A stretch of 60,000 nucleotides of DNA from positions 20,275,376 through 20,335,375 of the forward strand of contig NC_092567.1 of assembly GCF_037975245.1 (NCBI RefSeq), read 5' to 3'. The translations under genes were made by a program, and so were the position numbers. The DNA comes from Apostichopus japonicus. Lineage: Eukaryota > Echinodermata > Holothuroidea > Aspidochirotida > Stichopodidae. Numbering within the stretch: the stretch's first letter is position 1; the number at the start of each line of letters is the position of its first letter. Under the pieces are notes generated by a model, which saw nothing but the letters and a program-made list of their open reading frames with translations, was not told where the DNA came from and did no database searches. This document shows positions 37,533 through 49,034 of this stretch, piece by piece.

Positions 37533-37845
37533 TTGTACATCATAAGCGTGTATTTTGTTGACATAACGAATGCATAATTAGAGTTCATCACCTTTTGTTT
37601 TTACACCATGAAAGTATATTTTGATTTGATTTGATTTGATTTATTTGATTTTCCACTGGATATATACATGTGGAGGGAAGTCCTCTAAAAAGCCAATTCA
37701 GGCTTAACAAGGTAAAGGACTCCCAGGAAAGAAAGAAAGAAAGAAAGGGAAAACAAAAAACAAACAAAAAGCATATATACATAAATGAAAATATAACTAG
37801 TGTCTTAATAAAGAATAATTAATAACATACAATATAAACGATGTA

Positions 37846-38946
37846 TCAATACTGAGAAATTACTTCTTTTTTTAGTGCTTTTCTAAATGTTTCTTTAGAT
37901 GGTTTAGATTTTATAGTAGCAGTTAGATCATTCCATGTCCTCATAGCACGATTCTTTAAACTTAACGTACCAAATGTTGTATTACATAAGTTGTGGTGTG
38001 CTTGACCGGCACTTCTAGTGCGGTGACTATGTATGGCGCTGTTAATAGTAAATAAGTCATGAAAGGCTGCAGGAAGTAAGCCATTCCAAGCCTTGTAAAA
38101 GAATGTGGCTACATTCAGCCTAACAATATCGTTAAATTTTAATAAGTTGAGCAATTTGAAAAGTGAGCTGGTGTGTTCACGATATTCAGAATGAGTTATG
38201 TGACGAATGACTTTCTTTTGTAGGATTTCAAGAGGATGAAGATAAACATTATGGGTGCCAGACCAGATTATAGAGCAATATGAAAAATGGGGGAACACTA
38301 ATGTTTGGTAAAGCATTCTAAGAATATTCTGAGGAAAATAGTGTTTCAACTTAGAAATGATACCAACATTATTCGCCACAGTGTTTGCAATATTTGATAT
38401 ATGTTCACACCAAGTAAGTTTACTATCAATATAAACTCCGAGAAACTTTATGCTATGTACATGCTTGATAGGCTTACCATCCATTAAAATGTCTTTTTTC
38501 CAAGAAAAAGATTTGCTTTTATTGAACACAATGTAGCTGGTTTTATCAAGATTAAGTGAAAGCTTATTAGTTGCAAACCAGTCGTTAAATTGATTCAACT
38601 CCATGGATACTATGTCATGTAAAGTATTCAAGTTATTGGATTCGAAAAATATACTAGTGTCATCTGCAAATAAAATAGTTTTTGCAATATTAGAGATATG
38701 ACAGATGTCATTGATATATATAATGAAAAGAAGTGGTCCTAATATTGAACCTTGAGGAACACCACAGCGGATTTCAGCATAGTCAGACATGGTCTTCTTA
38801 TACGAAGTATACTGTAAACGTTTTGATAAGTAGCTGTCCATCCAGTTAAGGGTTGGTCCTCTAATACCGTAGAATGATAACTTGTTTAGCAGAATACGAT
38901 GGTCAATGGTATCACTTTTGATAGATCTAAGAATATTCCAATACAT
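37846..38946 (-). CDS. LINE ORF2, 3' part: reverse transcriptase core and C-terminal domain
   Basis: This is the continuation of the ORF above in another frame. True homology begins at DTIDHRILLNKLSFYGIRG (about 38902); the residues before it, up to the nominal ATG at 38946, are out-of-frame. RT core motifs: GVPQGSILGPLLFIIYIND, the catalytic FADDTS, LSLNLDKTSYIVF, and HSIKFLGVYIDSKLTW. The C-terminal region ends in RTWNDLTATIKSKPSKETF, typical of CR1/Jockey-group ORF2. It ends at TGA near 37846. Apart from the one upstream frameshift I see no break. Confidence 0.88.
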   Translation of the reverse strand: MYWNILRSIKSDTIDHRILLNKLSFYGIRGPTLNWMDSYLSKRLQYTSYKKTMSDYAEIRCGVPQGSILGPLLFIIYINDICHISNIAKTILFADDTSIFFESNNLNTLHDIVSMELNQFNDWFATNKLSLNLDKTSYIVFNKSKSFSWKKDILMDGKPIKHVHSIKFLGVYIDSKLTWCEHISNIANTVANNVGIISKLKHYFPQNILRMLYQTLVFPHFSYCSIIWSGTHNVYLHPLEILQKKVIRHITHSEYREHTSSLFKLLNLLKFNDIVRLNVATFFYKAWNGLLPAAFHDLFTINSAIHSHRTRSAGQAHHNLCNTTFGTLSLKNRAMRTWNDLTATIKSKPSKETFRKALKKEVISQY

Positions 38947-40796
38947 GTTTTCTTCTTATCAAGGCTATCGTATAATTTATCAATGGCATCTGCCAGGGCA
39001 AGCTCAGTTGAGTGACCAGGGCGGAATCCATATTGTTCCTTGCAAAGTATGTCATTAGCATCTAGAAAATTTATTATTCTGTTGGACATGAGACGTTCGA
39101 GAATTTTGGAAAAGCATGATAGAATAGAGATTGGTCGGTAGTTCTCGTAGATATTGGATTCTCCTTTCTTAAAAATGGGCAAGACCTTAGCAATCTTCAG
39201 CTTGTCTGGGAATACCCCAGTGGTGAACGATATGTTACAGATATGAGTAAGAGGGGTGACAATGAAAGGTAATACCTGCTTAACAATATCTGGCTTGAAA
39301 TCATCATACCCAGCTGCCTTCTTTGGCTTTAAGCAATGATTCGCAACACGTAAGAGTTCCTCCTCCCTGACAGGGTAGGTGAAAATAGAGTTTCGCGTAC
39401 TATTATTGCTATACATATGGTTGTTTGATTTTGCAGTATGACTGATTTTGCTGGCAAGTGAGGGTCCAAGGTTAATGAAGAAGTCGTTAAAACCGTTTGC
39501 AATGTCTTGATCGTCGCTGGTTTCGTGATCGCCGTCTTTGAAAACAGATGGGTACGATGATTTCTTACGGTCTTTCTTAAGAACCTCATTGATTACGCCC
39601 CAGGTATCATTTACATTATTGTTACTATCTTTGAATTTGTTATAAAAATATAACCTTTTAGAAAATCTTATTATGTGGTTTAACTTGTTTCGGTAAGCAA
39701 CATAAATTTCTCTATTGCTATTTGTAGGAGCTTTTGAGTAAAGTCTGTAGAGATGGTTTTTTCTTTTAATAGATTTTAGTATACCCTTAGTAATCCATGG
39801 ATGTTTTCTCTTGCGCCTATTTCCTTTAGTAATTAATAGATGAGGAAAACACTTATTATAAGTTAAATAAAAAGTGTTAAAAAATGAGTTGTAAGCTGAA
39901 TTAGCATCAACTTTAGTTAACACCTCCTCCCATGTTTCCTTCTCAATGTCGTCGATAAATTCTGACATGTTGTGTCTGTTAAAATTTCGTATATGAAAGG
40001 GTTCTTTTGTCTTGTTTGTCCTGTCAAGAACCTTTAGGAATATAGGCATATGATCACTCAAATCAGTAATGAGTATGCCTGTAGTAAGAGAGGTATTAGC
40101 ATTCGTTATAATGTTATCAATAATAGTAGCTGTATTACTACTAAAACGAGTAGGTTTTGTTATCGTAGGGTTAAAACCATACGAGTGCATAATGTTTAAA
40201 AAATCTCTAGACTTACTAAAATTGGACAAGTTAATGTTATAATCCCCCATAATATACGTAGTACTCTGGTGTTTGGTTATAGTGATCAAAATGTTTTCCA
40301 TGTGTGTGTTAAATTCAGCCAATGAGCCATTTGGTGGTCTGTACACTACACCGATGATGGAATTCTCACGTTTACAAGGCTTTGTAATTTCAATAAACAA
40401 TGACTCAATAGATTCATTAAATATTGATAGATCAGGTCTACATTTATAACTAACATCATTACATATAAATAGGCAGATTCCTCCACCCATTCTGGTTTCT
40501 CTGTGTCTTTCTTCAAGTGTATAATCCTCCATGTTGATAAGGGGGGAAATATTTTTGCCAAGCCAAGTTTCAGTAAACCCAATAACTGAGAAATGTTCGT
40601 CTAGTGTTGTAATGTATGAATATATATCGTCAAAATTTTTGTTGAGGCTACGACTGTTGAGGTGGAATATGGATACAGAATTACGTTGTGGTAAATTATT
40701 GAATGTATCAATATCATAGTACTTACATGATACGTTGGTTTGACATGTAATAGTGTCATGACTATAGTTCACGTTTGGATTCAGAAGAGAAGCCAT
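38886..40796 (-). CDS. LINE ORF2, 5' part: APE endonuclease plus start of reverse transcriptase
   Basis: 636 codons are open. An apurinic-type endonuclease domain fills about residues 40-260: FHLNSRSLNKNFDDI, TETWLGK, MGGGICLF, VVYRPPNGS, GDYNINLS, DLSDHMPIFL. A linker follows, then the RT finger region: LKIAKVLPIFKKGE, YRPISILSCFSKILER, EQYGFRPGHSTELAL, and IGIFLDLSK at the C-terminus. The frame then goes wrong (VIPLTIVFC and stop). The conserved DLSKAFDTIDH motif is seen as DLSK in this frame and DTIDH in the next, which fits a 4-base loss at about 38902. Target-primed retrotransposition is the family role. Confidence 0.9.
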   Translation of the reverse strand: MASLLNPNVNYSHDTITCQTNVSCKYYDIDTFNNLPQRNSVSIFHLNSRSLNKNFDDIYSYITTLDEHFSVIGFTETWLGKNISPLINMEDYTLEERHRETRMGGGICLFICNDVSYKCRPDLSIFNESIESLFIEITKPCKRENSIIGVVYRPPNGSLAEFNTHMENILITITKHQSTTYIMGDYNINLSNFSKSRDFLNIMHSYGFNPTITKPTRFSSNTATIIDNIITNANTSLTTGILITDLSDHMPIFLKVLDRTNKTKEPFHIRNFNRHNMSEFIDDIEKETWEEVLTKVDANSAYNSFFNTFYLTYNKCFPHLLITKGNRRKRKHPWITKGILKSIKRKNHLYRLYSKAPTNSNREIYVAYRNKLNHIIRFSKRLYFYNKFKDSNNNVNDTWGVINEVLKKDRKKSSYPSVFKDGDHETSDDQDIANGFNDFFINLGPSLASKISHTAKSNNHMYSNNSTRNSIFTYPVREEELLRVANHCLKPKKAAGYDDFKPDIVKQVLPFIVTPLTHICNISFTTGVFPDKLKIAKVLPIFKKGESNIYENYRPISILSCFSKILERLMSNRIINFLDANDILCKEQYGFRPGHSTELALADAIDKLYDSLDKKKTCIGIFLDLSKVIPLTIVFC

Positions 40797-40870
40797 GTTG
40801 AAAGGTTGAAGGCAATTTTATATCATGAACGATATTTTATATCATGAACGTTTAACTTTACATCACCATC

Positions 40871-41151
40871 GTTTGCTTTTACATCATACTCATAAGTTTT
40901 TACGTAAGCCCACTGCCGTATACGGCTGCGTATGCCTAATCATCGTACACCTGCAACTTTCGGCGTTCCATAATTACCACACAGTTTTAAACAGCTATTG
41001 CGCAATATCGATGTAAACATTGAAGCTGAAGAGAATAAGTAATGAAGTACAGTACTTAACGACTGGAAAAGAAAGATTCTATATTTTGGCCAAAAGAAGA
41101 CCAACGGTTTTCACACTCAGAACTTGTGAAGTTTAACAGTAAATTATCAGA
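40871..41151. other. short unique region upstream of the P450-like exon
   Basis: No TATA box is seen at a sensible distance. It would be the P450 promoter or 5' UTR if that gene is or was expressed. Confidence 0.3.
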
Positions 41152-41225
41152 ATGGCTATCTACGAACTTCTTTTCAATTCTACTACGCTCACACTGCTAG
41201 GCTCAATAGTTGCTGTCTATTTAGC
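41152..41225 (+). CDS. cytochrome P450 (CYP3 clan) exon 1: membrane anchor
   Basis: ATG plus 24 codons and 2 bases encode a short hydrophobic N-terminal anchor (MAIYELLFNSTTLTLLGSIV then AVYL). It ends at a consensus donor GC|GTAAGT. P450s of the ER are tethered by such a segment. The exon break right after the anchor is the same as in vertebrate CYP3A genes. The upstream context AGAATGG is acceptable. The call depends on the downstream exon and on the shared exon structure. Confidence 0.55.
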
Positions 41226-41699
41226 GTAAGTCTGAAGAGGGGTTTAGTTTGTATAGGCTTGACGCTTGTCAAATAAGCATAGGCCTTTGCTTTCGTTGTA
41301 CTAGTAGTAGTCTTAAAAAGTTAGCCTAATAATATACTGAAAAACAGTTAGCATTGGTTGAGTACTTTGTTAGTATATAAAACTGATAACAACTTCAAAA
41401 TTTAACAAGAGGTAAACGAAAGTAGTATAAAGTTATTGTTACCGCATGATGAAAGTTCAATTTTCGAGGGTGTCTGAAAATTTATGGTATTCTTGAATGC
41501 AAGTACAGTCTAGATCATTTTTTTGACATAGAAGGAGCTGGTGGTCTTAAAATTGCACATTTGCCTAATTTAATGACTTGTATTTGGTATTAATCATTGT
41601 AAAGTAGACAACTTTACAGTTCACTGATATTTTAACTTTCAGAGCAGACATTTTACAAATTCCTTCTGACAATGTTTATTTATATATTTTACAGGGTAG

Positions 41700-41787
41700 A
41701 TTATTGGAAGATGCTTACTTTGTAAGAATTGGTATTCCTGCACCTCTACCCATTCCTGTGTTTGGAACTATGTTCTCCTATTCGAAG
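41700..41787 (+). pseudogene. cytochrome P450 (CYP3 clan) exon 2: proline-rich hinge; donor lost
   Basis: Using the acceptor AG at 41698-41699, the phase-2 junction with exon 1 stays open and gives LLEDAYFVRIGIPAPLPIP then VFGTMFSYSK. FxxxGIPxPxPxPxxG is the conserved proline-rich hinge that follows the anchor in microsomal P450s. CYP3A exon 2 ends at the equivalent SYxK. Here the expected donor after AAG reads GATAGA rather than GT, and read-through stops 12 codons later. No later P450 exon (I-helix, ExxR, heme Cys) was found in the window. Using the alternative AG at 41693-41694 gives VDYWKML and a stop. It is most likely a 5' gene fragment stranded by rearrangement. Confidence 0.6.
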
Positions 41788-41860
41788 GATAGATTATCAA
41801 TTTACCATTTATCATATTAACCTTTTAGGAAAAATGGAAAGTTAAGCAATCATTAATGCA

Positions 41861-41887
41861 CGCGGTTTGGGCGAGTCTTCAATGTCT
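41861..41887. mobile_element. right-end remnant of the TTAA MITE
   Basis: GGTTTGGGCGAGTCTTCAAT then GTCT-TTAA matches the last ~27 bp of the MITE at 7598-7946 and is followed by the same downstream sequence. The rest of the MITE is absent. Confidence 0.8.
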
Positions 41888-41895
41888 TTAAGGAA

Positions 41896-42924
41896 AGGCT
41901 TGGTTCAGCGGTTAGAGTGTCCACCTCACAATCCTTGGGTTCCAGGATTTTTTTATTTTGTATCATTATTTTCATCTTAAACGAGGGTAGTCCTGCTCAG
42001 TGCAGAAGCACTGCTTTCAAGAGGAGCCCTCAATACAAAGTACATATACAATACTATACAGTAGAAAAACGATAAACATCCATAAGCACAAAAAGGACGG
42101 TAAAAAGATAGAAAAACAAATATCAGACATCTAGACAAAATATATAAGTTTCGCCAGCGGAGTTAGATTCTCCTGACGTATTCAAATATCCATGCAGTTC
42201 AGTGGTAGTTTGAGGAGTCTTCCGTGGAGTTGGTATTTCTGGTTTGGGAAAAGGGGTTTGTTTCTCTTTTGCCTACCTCAGTCTATGTGGTCAGAGGCTG
42301 TGGCATACACTCTCGTCCATCTTCACTTATAACAAACTGCTGAAATTGCTACAAATTTTCAAGAAAATGTTTTCTATACCAGTCAGTACGTACGATTTAG
42401 TCTACGTACGATTTAGTCTAGAGACCCTAACAGTAGCTGATTTGAGACTCTATCCATGTTAGATTTGTGGCTGAATACTGGCTTACATCAAGCCTTCTAT
42501 TTCGATAAGTGTTGAGAGGATAACGCGACAGAGTGAGTGTGAATTCACTCCCAATTCCTGCTCCCGGAACCTCCATTTAACGTCCCCATCCGACGGACGA
42601 GAGTCTATACCCCAGCATCTGACCACCGTAAATATACTGAGGTAGGCAAAAACCGCACCCCATTCGACATCACTGCAGTGCAGCCATGACGCCACAAAAT
42701 TGTTTCGAAACCAAGTGAAGAACAGAAACAAACCCCTTTTCCCAAGTTCACAAACCAGAAATACCAAATCCCGCACGGAAGACTCTGCACATTACCACTG
42801 CACTGCAACGAGTTTTGAACAGGTTAGGCCCTAGAGTTAAGAGAATCTGGCTCCTGGCGAAATTTAGATCCTGATACCTAAGGATAGTGAGCCAGACACT
42901 GTAACCGCTGAACCAAGTCTTTTT
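41896..42924. mobile_element. foldback of two inverted tRNA-like repeats, copy 2
   Basis: The left head is at 41896-41948 and the inverted head at 42868-42924. The inner arms 42190-42330 and 42570-42800 are also inverted: GGTATTTCTGGTTTGGGAAA against CAAACCAGAAATACC, and GCCTACCTCAGT against ACTGAGGTAGGC. The right arm is longer by roughly 100 bp. ACGTACGATTTAGTCT is doubled at 42390-42420. Confidence 0.75.
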
Positions 42925-43857
42925 CCTAATTTAACAGTGAAAGGAAAAATGCTTTCACTTCAAGCAAATTTGGGCCACCACTGGTCTCGGCACGTTACCT
43001 TTAAAGGATGGTGACGTATATGCCACGATTTTAATTTTATTACCGCTTATTCCATGGGGAAATTTGTGTGCTATAATGATGTATCAATAGTGATAAGTTT
43101 TGGTCGATGGGCCAATACATTGAACGTCGCTTCCCTTGGAAGAAAAAAAAAGCTTATACTTGTCACGGACTGCATTGTCATTTTTAGTCATGCGGTTATC
43201 ACTGGAAAATTATAAACAGTTGAGAAGGTATGTCTTATTCCTTTTAATCAAAAACATTGAACTCTATAATTGATGTAGTCACAAATTGCAGTTTTCCTGT
43301 CTAACCTAATTACTACAATTTACGTGTTCTAGTCCCAATCCGAGTATGCTCAACTTTAGCTTTGAATCAGTGACGTGCAGAGGAATTCAAATGTTTATGT
43401 GTGTTGAGGGGGTGGGGGGTGGGCGTCGGACAACTTCCAATGCCCCTCCGACTGATTTTGGTAGGGGCCTGAACCACGGGATGAAAGCTTTGAGTTCGAT
43501 GAATCTCCCATGCACGTAGGCGTGTCTGCATATTTATGCTATAGCCTAGGCTACATTCCTACTTGGGTTTAGGCGCAAGTTTATGCTAATTAACCAGTAG
43601 TAATTTCAGTTAGATTAGAATGATTAGCACAAGTTTGTACATAGCCAAATATAAAATATACATAGATGACGATTAAACTGAGCATTATTGTTATAAAACC
43701 GTTTATTAGCCAATGATTTTTATAAACATTTCACCCAGTTAATTGGTAATACATAAAAGGCTACATGTATGATACTGCTGCTGTAATAAGACTCGTATGA
43801 GTGTAGTGCATTTATACATTAACACGATAAAAGTTGAAACTAAAAGATAGAAAAATT
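42925..43857. repeat. duplicated segment B, proximal part, copy 2; no gene
   Basis: Paralog of 8823-10365, shorter by the ~580-bp block noted there. Confidence 0.75.
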
Positions 43858-45918
43858 ATTAGCTTCCTGTCATAAAATCAGTTTTACATAGCTAGGTTCT
43901 AATGTAAATAATCATAAAGTACGCCTCCTGAGCAAGTAACAATTAAGTACTATATAATACGAGTTCAAGTATATAGATTATATGCTCCAGTACGAGTAAT
44001 TTAACTTCCGGTTACTTTTCACGGCGAGTACGAGTAACAAGTACATTTCGAGTAATACGCAAAACTGCGAATATGAAGGAATATTGTAGGATTGTGCATC
44101 AATGACTGATGTTTTGGCTTCTCAAGACGACGCTTAATCAATACAGGATATCAAATTTCTGAGAAAAAAATTGTTTTAAATTAAGGCCCCGAATGTATTA
44201 AATGTATAGCAAAACAGTTTTTTCTTTCTGAATTCCTTAACGTATAATGAATTGTCACATTTACACAACATTTGCAAAATAGAAAAAAATATTTGACCAA
44301 TATGAAATAGTACTAGATATGTTATGTACAGCAAGCAAAGTAAGAAATATCATGGTAAGAGCTAAATTTCTTTCCCCTGGAATAAAAACGTTCTTTAACT
44401 TTTAGATATTATTTGTATTTTGACCCGAGAATAGTTCCAATCAACCCCACTGTAGAATTAAGTGAAATCATATAAATTTTCCTCTTGATATATCTTACAT
44501 AATTTAATGGAATTATTTTTAGAAATACTAAACATGCAGTAAGGATACATAGATATTACGTAATGTAATTAATAATTGCATCCTCTAAAAATCTGATACA
44601 CGAAGGTTTCCTTTCTTTATTTATCATTCTCGTAAATTTTCGACGAATTATTCCCTATATTCCACTGAAAGGAGAAATTGAATTCCATGTAGAGCTGAAT
44701 AGACTTGAACAATGTGACTAGTACAATATAAAAGTACGGAGGTATACGAGAAGTATAGTCTACATGAAAAGTAAGTTAAGTCGATCTCGTAAAAGGTCAT
44801 ACTCTCCGTATATTGCATTCCGTATTGTGCCCCCTTCCAACCACCGCCAATCCCTCTCTGCTCTCCTTTAACACCGTATTTAAACGACACATATAAAACA
44901 GATACCAAAAGAGCCATATAAAGCTTGCATAAAATACAACACATACCAAAATATACAAACGAGACATTTCAAAAATTCAGACAGGCAAGCAGGCTGACTG
45001 CATGATACGAGTAACATATCATGGATGGCTGTAGATAAAACCTGTAACACTACAATGGCTAAAAGTTCACACGCCATATAAGAATGAACAAATCCATTCA
45101 ATGTTGTCTGTGCATGTAACATATATCACAATCAAATGCGAGATACTGAATTGGTTGTCTTTATAACCCGATCTTTCCTTTTGCAAATTAAGGAAGCCAT
45201 GTTATTTAAATATACCATTTTTTTGGAAGAGGAACATTTTCAAAGATTTTAAGCTTACATTGTCCAATTCTGGTCTCATTTCCCATGTCTACATTATTCC
45301 AAAGAAGACCAAAATTGTCCACTTAAAAGAAAGACAGAAAGCCCTTTCAAATGCAACGAATTGTGACTGGTATAAGGCGTACATTGCTTTCTTATCAGTT
45401 ACAAACGATATCTTACTGATGGCAATGAATTATATTACAAGACTATTTAAGTACTGCTGATAAACTTACACATTATCCAGCAAGAAAAAAGAGAGATAAG
45501 GAGAAAAACTTCCAGCAGTTGTGACTGGCAGAGCAATGTTTGTTTTGAAATAAACTGCAAATGTATTCAAGTTGAACAACAAATCCATTCAGGCATTCTA
45601 TCGTTGAAGGGCAATATTTTCATACATTGTGATAAGCCTTAAATTTCTAATTAATTCATATGACCTTTGAACTCTTATTCCCGTTAAGTTTCTTTAAATC
45701 ACTAGCAACTGGTGACTGGTACCAACGTTTGGTAAAATGTTAGATTAAAGATTAAAGTTCTTCAAACAAGATCCATTCGAACATGATTTCACATTGTTAC
45801 CAATGTGACCTCAAAATGACCTTCTCTCCAAACAATTACCCTTTTGCTGAACAATATGATATCCAAACAATAGGATTTCCTTCTGCTTTTGCCTTTGAGG
45901 ACCTGAAATGGCCTTTGG
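43858..45918. repeat. ~2-kb tandem repeat unit U3
   Basis: Starts at TTAGCTTCCTGTCATAAAAT. Ends at CTTTGAGGACCTGAAATGGC, where U4 begins. Contains the ~370-bp segment missing in U1 and the shared small plus-strand frame at 45260-45460. Confidence 0.85.
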
Positions 45919-48395
45919 TTTCCTGTCATAATATCAGTTTACTTACCTAGCTTGTAATGTAAATAATCGTAAACTACGCCTCCAGGGCAAGTAACAATTA
46001 GGTACTTTACAATCCGAGTTCGATTATATGGATTATGCTCCAGTATATACGAGTACTTTAATATCCGGTTACTTTTCACGGCGAGTAACGAGTACATTTC
46101 GAGTACTACGCAAAACTGCAAATATGAAGGAATATTGTATTAAAGTGCATCAATGACTGATGTTTTGGCTTCTCAAGACGACGCTTAATCAATACAGGAT
46201 ATCAAATTTCTGCGAAAAAATTGTTTTAAATTAAGGCCCCGAATGTATTAAATGTACAGCAAAACAATTTTTTTTCTTTCTGAATTCCTTGACGTATAAT
46301 GAAATGTCACATTTACACAACATTTGCAAAATAGAAAAAAATATTTGACCAATATGAAATAGTAATAGGTAAACGTTATGTAAATAAAGCAAAGAAGAAA
46401 TATAAGATAATAGCTAAATGTCTTTCCCCTGGAATAAAAAACGTTCTTTAACTTAAAGATATTATTTTGGATTTTGACCCTAGAAAAGTTCCAATCAACC
46501 GCACTGTAGAAGTGAAAAAATATTACTTTTCCTTTTGATATATCTTACATAATTTGAATGGAATTATTTTTAGAAATACTAAACATGCACTAAGGACACA
46601 TATAGATATTACTTAATGTAATTAATAATTACTCTAAATATATCTTATACGAAGATTTCCTTTCTTTTTTATCATACTTATTAGCTTTCCACGAATTGTT
46701 CGCTATTTTCCACTGGAAGGGGCCGTTGAATTCCATGTTAGAGCTGAATAGACTTGAACATTGTGACTATAGTACAATATAAGAGTAGGAAGATAAACGA
46801 GAAGTATAGTCAACATGGAAAGTAACTTTAGTAGAACTGGTAAAAGGTCGTACTCTCCGTATATCGCATTCCGTATTGTGCCCGCTCCCAACCACCGCCA
46901 ATCCCTCTCTGCTCTCCTTTAACACCATTTAAACGATACATACCAAACAGATAACAAAAAGCCTTATAAAGTTTGTATGAAATACAACACATACCAACAT
47001 ATACAAACGAGACATTTAAAACATTCATGAAATACAAAGGCAAGCAGGCTGACTGCATGATACGAGTTACATATCATGGATGTCTGTAGATAAAACCTGT
47101 AACACTATCATGGCTAAAAGTTCACATGCCATGAGAGAATTAACATATCCATACCATCTTGTCTGTGCATGTAACATATAATAATAAATGTTAGATACTG
47201 AATTGATTGTCTGTATAACCAGAACTTTCCTTTTGCAAATTATGGAAGCTTGTTATTAAATATACCATTTCTTAGGAAGAGGAACATTTTCAAAGATTTT
47301 AAGCTTACATTGTCCAATTCTGGTCTCATTTCCCATGTACACATTATTCCAAACAAGACCAAAATTGTCTACTCAAAAGAAAGACAGAAAGCCCTTTCAA
47401 ATGCAACCAATTGTGACTGGTATAAGGCGTACATTGCTCTCTTATCAGGAACAAACGATATCTTACTGATTGCAATTGAATTATATTACAAGACTATAAG
47501 TACTGCTGATAAACTTCACATTATCCAGCAAGAAAAAAAGAGAGATAAAGAGAAAAACTTCCAACAGTTGTGACTGGCAGAGCAATGTTTGTTTTGAAAT
47601 AAACTGCAGTTGTATTCAAGTTGAACAACAAATCCGTTGAACAACAACTTGTTGAAGGGCAATATTTTCATACATTGTGATAAGCCTTAAATTTCTAATT
47701 AAGTCATATGATCTTTGGCCTTTTATTCCCGTTAAGTTTCATTTACACCACAAGCAACTGATGATTGGTACCAACTTTTGGTAAAATGATAGATTAAAGA
47801 TTAACGTTCTACAAACAAGATCCACTTGAACACGATTTCACATTGTTACCTATATGTGCCCTTACCGAAAATCCAGATCTGGCTTTATATCTGGTTTATT
47901 CTGGCCATATCAAACCTTTATCTGGCTATATAAAGCCAGATACAACTTGATATAGAGTCAATCTAGATATGCAGATAAAGTTTTATCTGGCCGTATAAAG
48001 CCAGATATAACTGGATAAAACATTGAAATGACCTTCAATTCTCCAAAAACATAACACTTTTGCTAAACAATATAATACATCAATATCCAAACAATAGGAT
48101 TTCCTTTTGCTTTTGCCTTTGAGGACCGGAAATGGCCTTTGACCTCCACCAAAGCGAAGTGATTCTTTCTCTCAATATCCAGAATTTATCTCTGGTGATC
48201 TCAAATTACATTTTAACGCCACTACCTCTATTTGATACATCCGCACGCAAAGTGTGAGATCTGTCCGAGAATCCCTTCTAAGGATATACTACGTTTATAC
48301 TGTTTTCACGTAGTTTGACCTGTGGTGACCTCAAATGACATTTCAACTACACGAATAACTATATACTTCTTCTACTCAATATGAGGTAATCCGAT
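45919..48395. repeat. ~2-kb repeat unit U4 plus extended tail (left arm of giant palindrome)
   Basis: Direct tandem copy of U3. The tail to 48395 (TGTCCGAGAAT, ACGAATAACTAT, ATATGAGGTAATCC) is inverted at 49035 onward. It carries a foreign ~160-bp insert at 47868-48027. Confidence 0.85.
47868..48027. mobile_element. small palindrome-rich insert in U4
   Basis: Absent from the same place in U1, U2 and U3. It contains several copies of ATCTGGCTTTATA and TATAAAGCCAGAT in both orientations, with inverted outer ends (AAATCCAGATCTGG and ATATAACTGGATAA). Confidence 0.7.
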
Positions 48396-49034
48396 GGCAT
48401 GGACTAGTTTACGTTTCCAGTGAGTGAAATCACATTAAATGTTCATCAAAAGTTTTACTTTTCAACAGTAAGTTTCTTATGATAAATTTGAAATGTTTGC
48501 TTGGTTGTCACTGTACTTATATTTAGAAGTATATACAATAGCAATTTTTGTTGGCTATAGTTTTCCTCCGTGAAAAAGTGAAAAAATAAAAATAAAGTGA
48601 AATACTATTAGAAAATTAAAGCTTTTCGAGCTGACTTGCAGTGATCACATCGATTCAAGTGGTAATGTTACAAACATTCACGAAATACCACTAAATTTTA
48701 AACATTCACGTCTGCGCCATACATAATGCTATGAATATTTGCAGAAAATATACAACTCTGTTGATTGAGGAATCAACTTCACTCATAGTTTTGTGTCATC
48801 GTGCTACTGTGAGCAATTAATTACAACTTTACATTAATATTAACAAAACAGTTTGCTAAGCATGTAATGCTCAGAGTTTGAGTTATACCTTTGAAAGTGA
48901 TATCGCGCTTAGTAAAATTGTTGTGATGTTCTGCATCGGTTATTTTTTAAAATAATGACTTTCACAATTTACTGCTTTTGGACACGCATAAATAAAAACA
49001 AATTTTACTAAACCTAGGAATTAATTAAATGTTC
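48396..49034. other. spacer of the giant palindrome, no gene
   Basis: AT-rich, with no ORF and no internal repeat recognised. Confidence 0.5.

Larger units (their letters stand above)
37616..40870 (-). mobile_element. nearly full-length APE-RT LINE (CR1/Jockey-like group)
   Basis: The minus-strand element has its 3' end at a short (AAATC)n tail (37616-37652). The coding region runs from 40796 down to 37846. The region 5' of the ATG contains a doubled TATATCATGAACG (40818-40850). Compared with the intronic LINE at 20.3-23.1 kb it is far better preserved. It sits 5' of the P450 exons and opposite to them in orientation. Confidence 0.88.

Noticed and set aside
41695-41730. P450 exon 2 beginning at the first AG (41693-41694) and carrying a frameshift
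   Set aside because: That reading (VDYWKMLTL then stop) needs a 14-base insertion. The AG five bases later keeps the frame through the GIP hinge, so it is the simpler choice.
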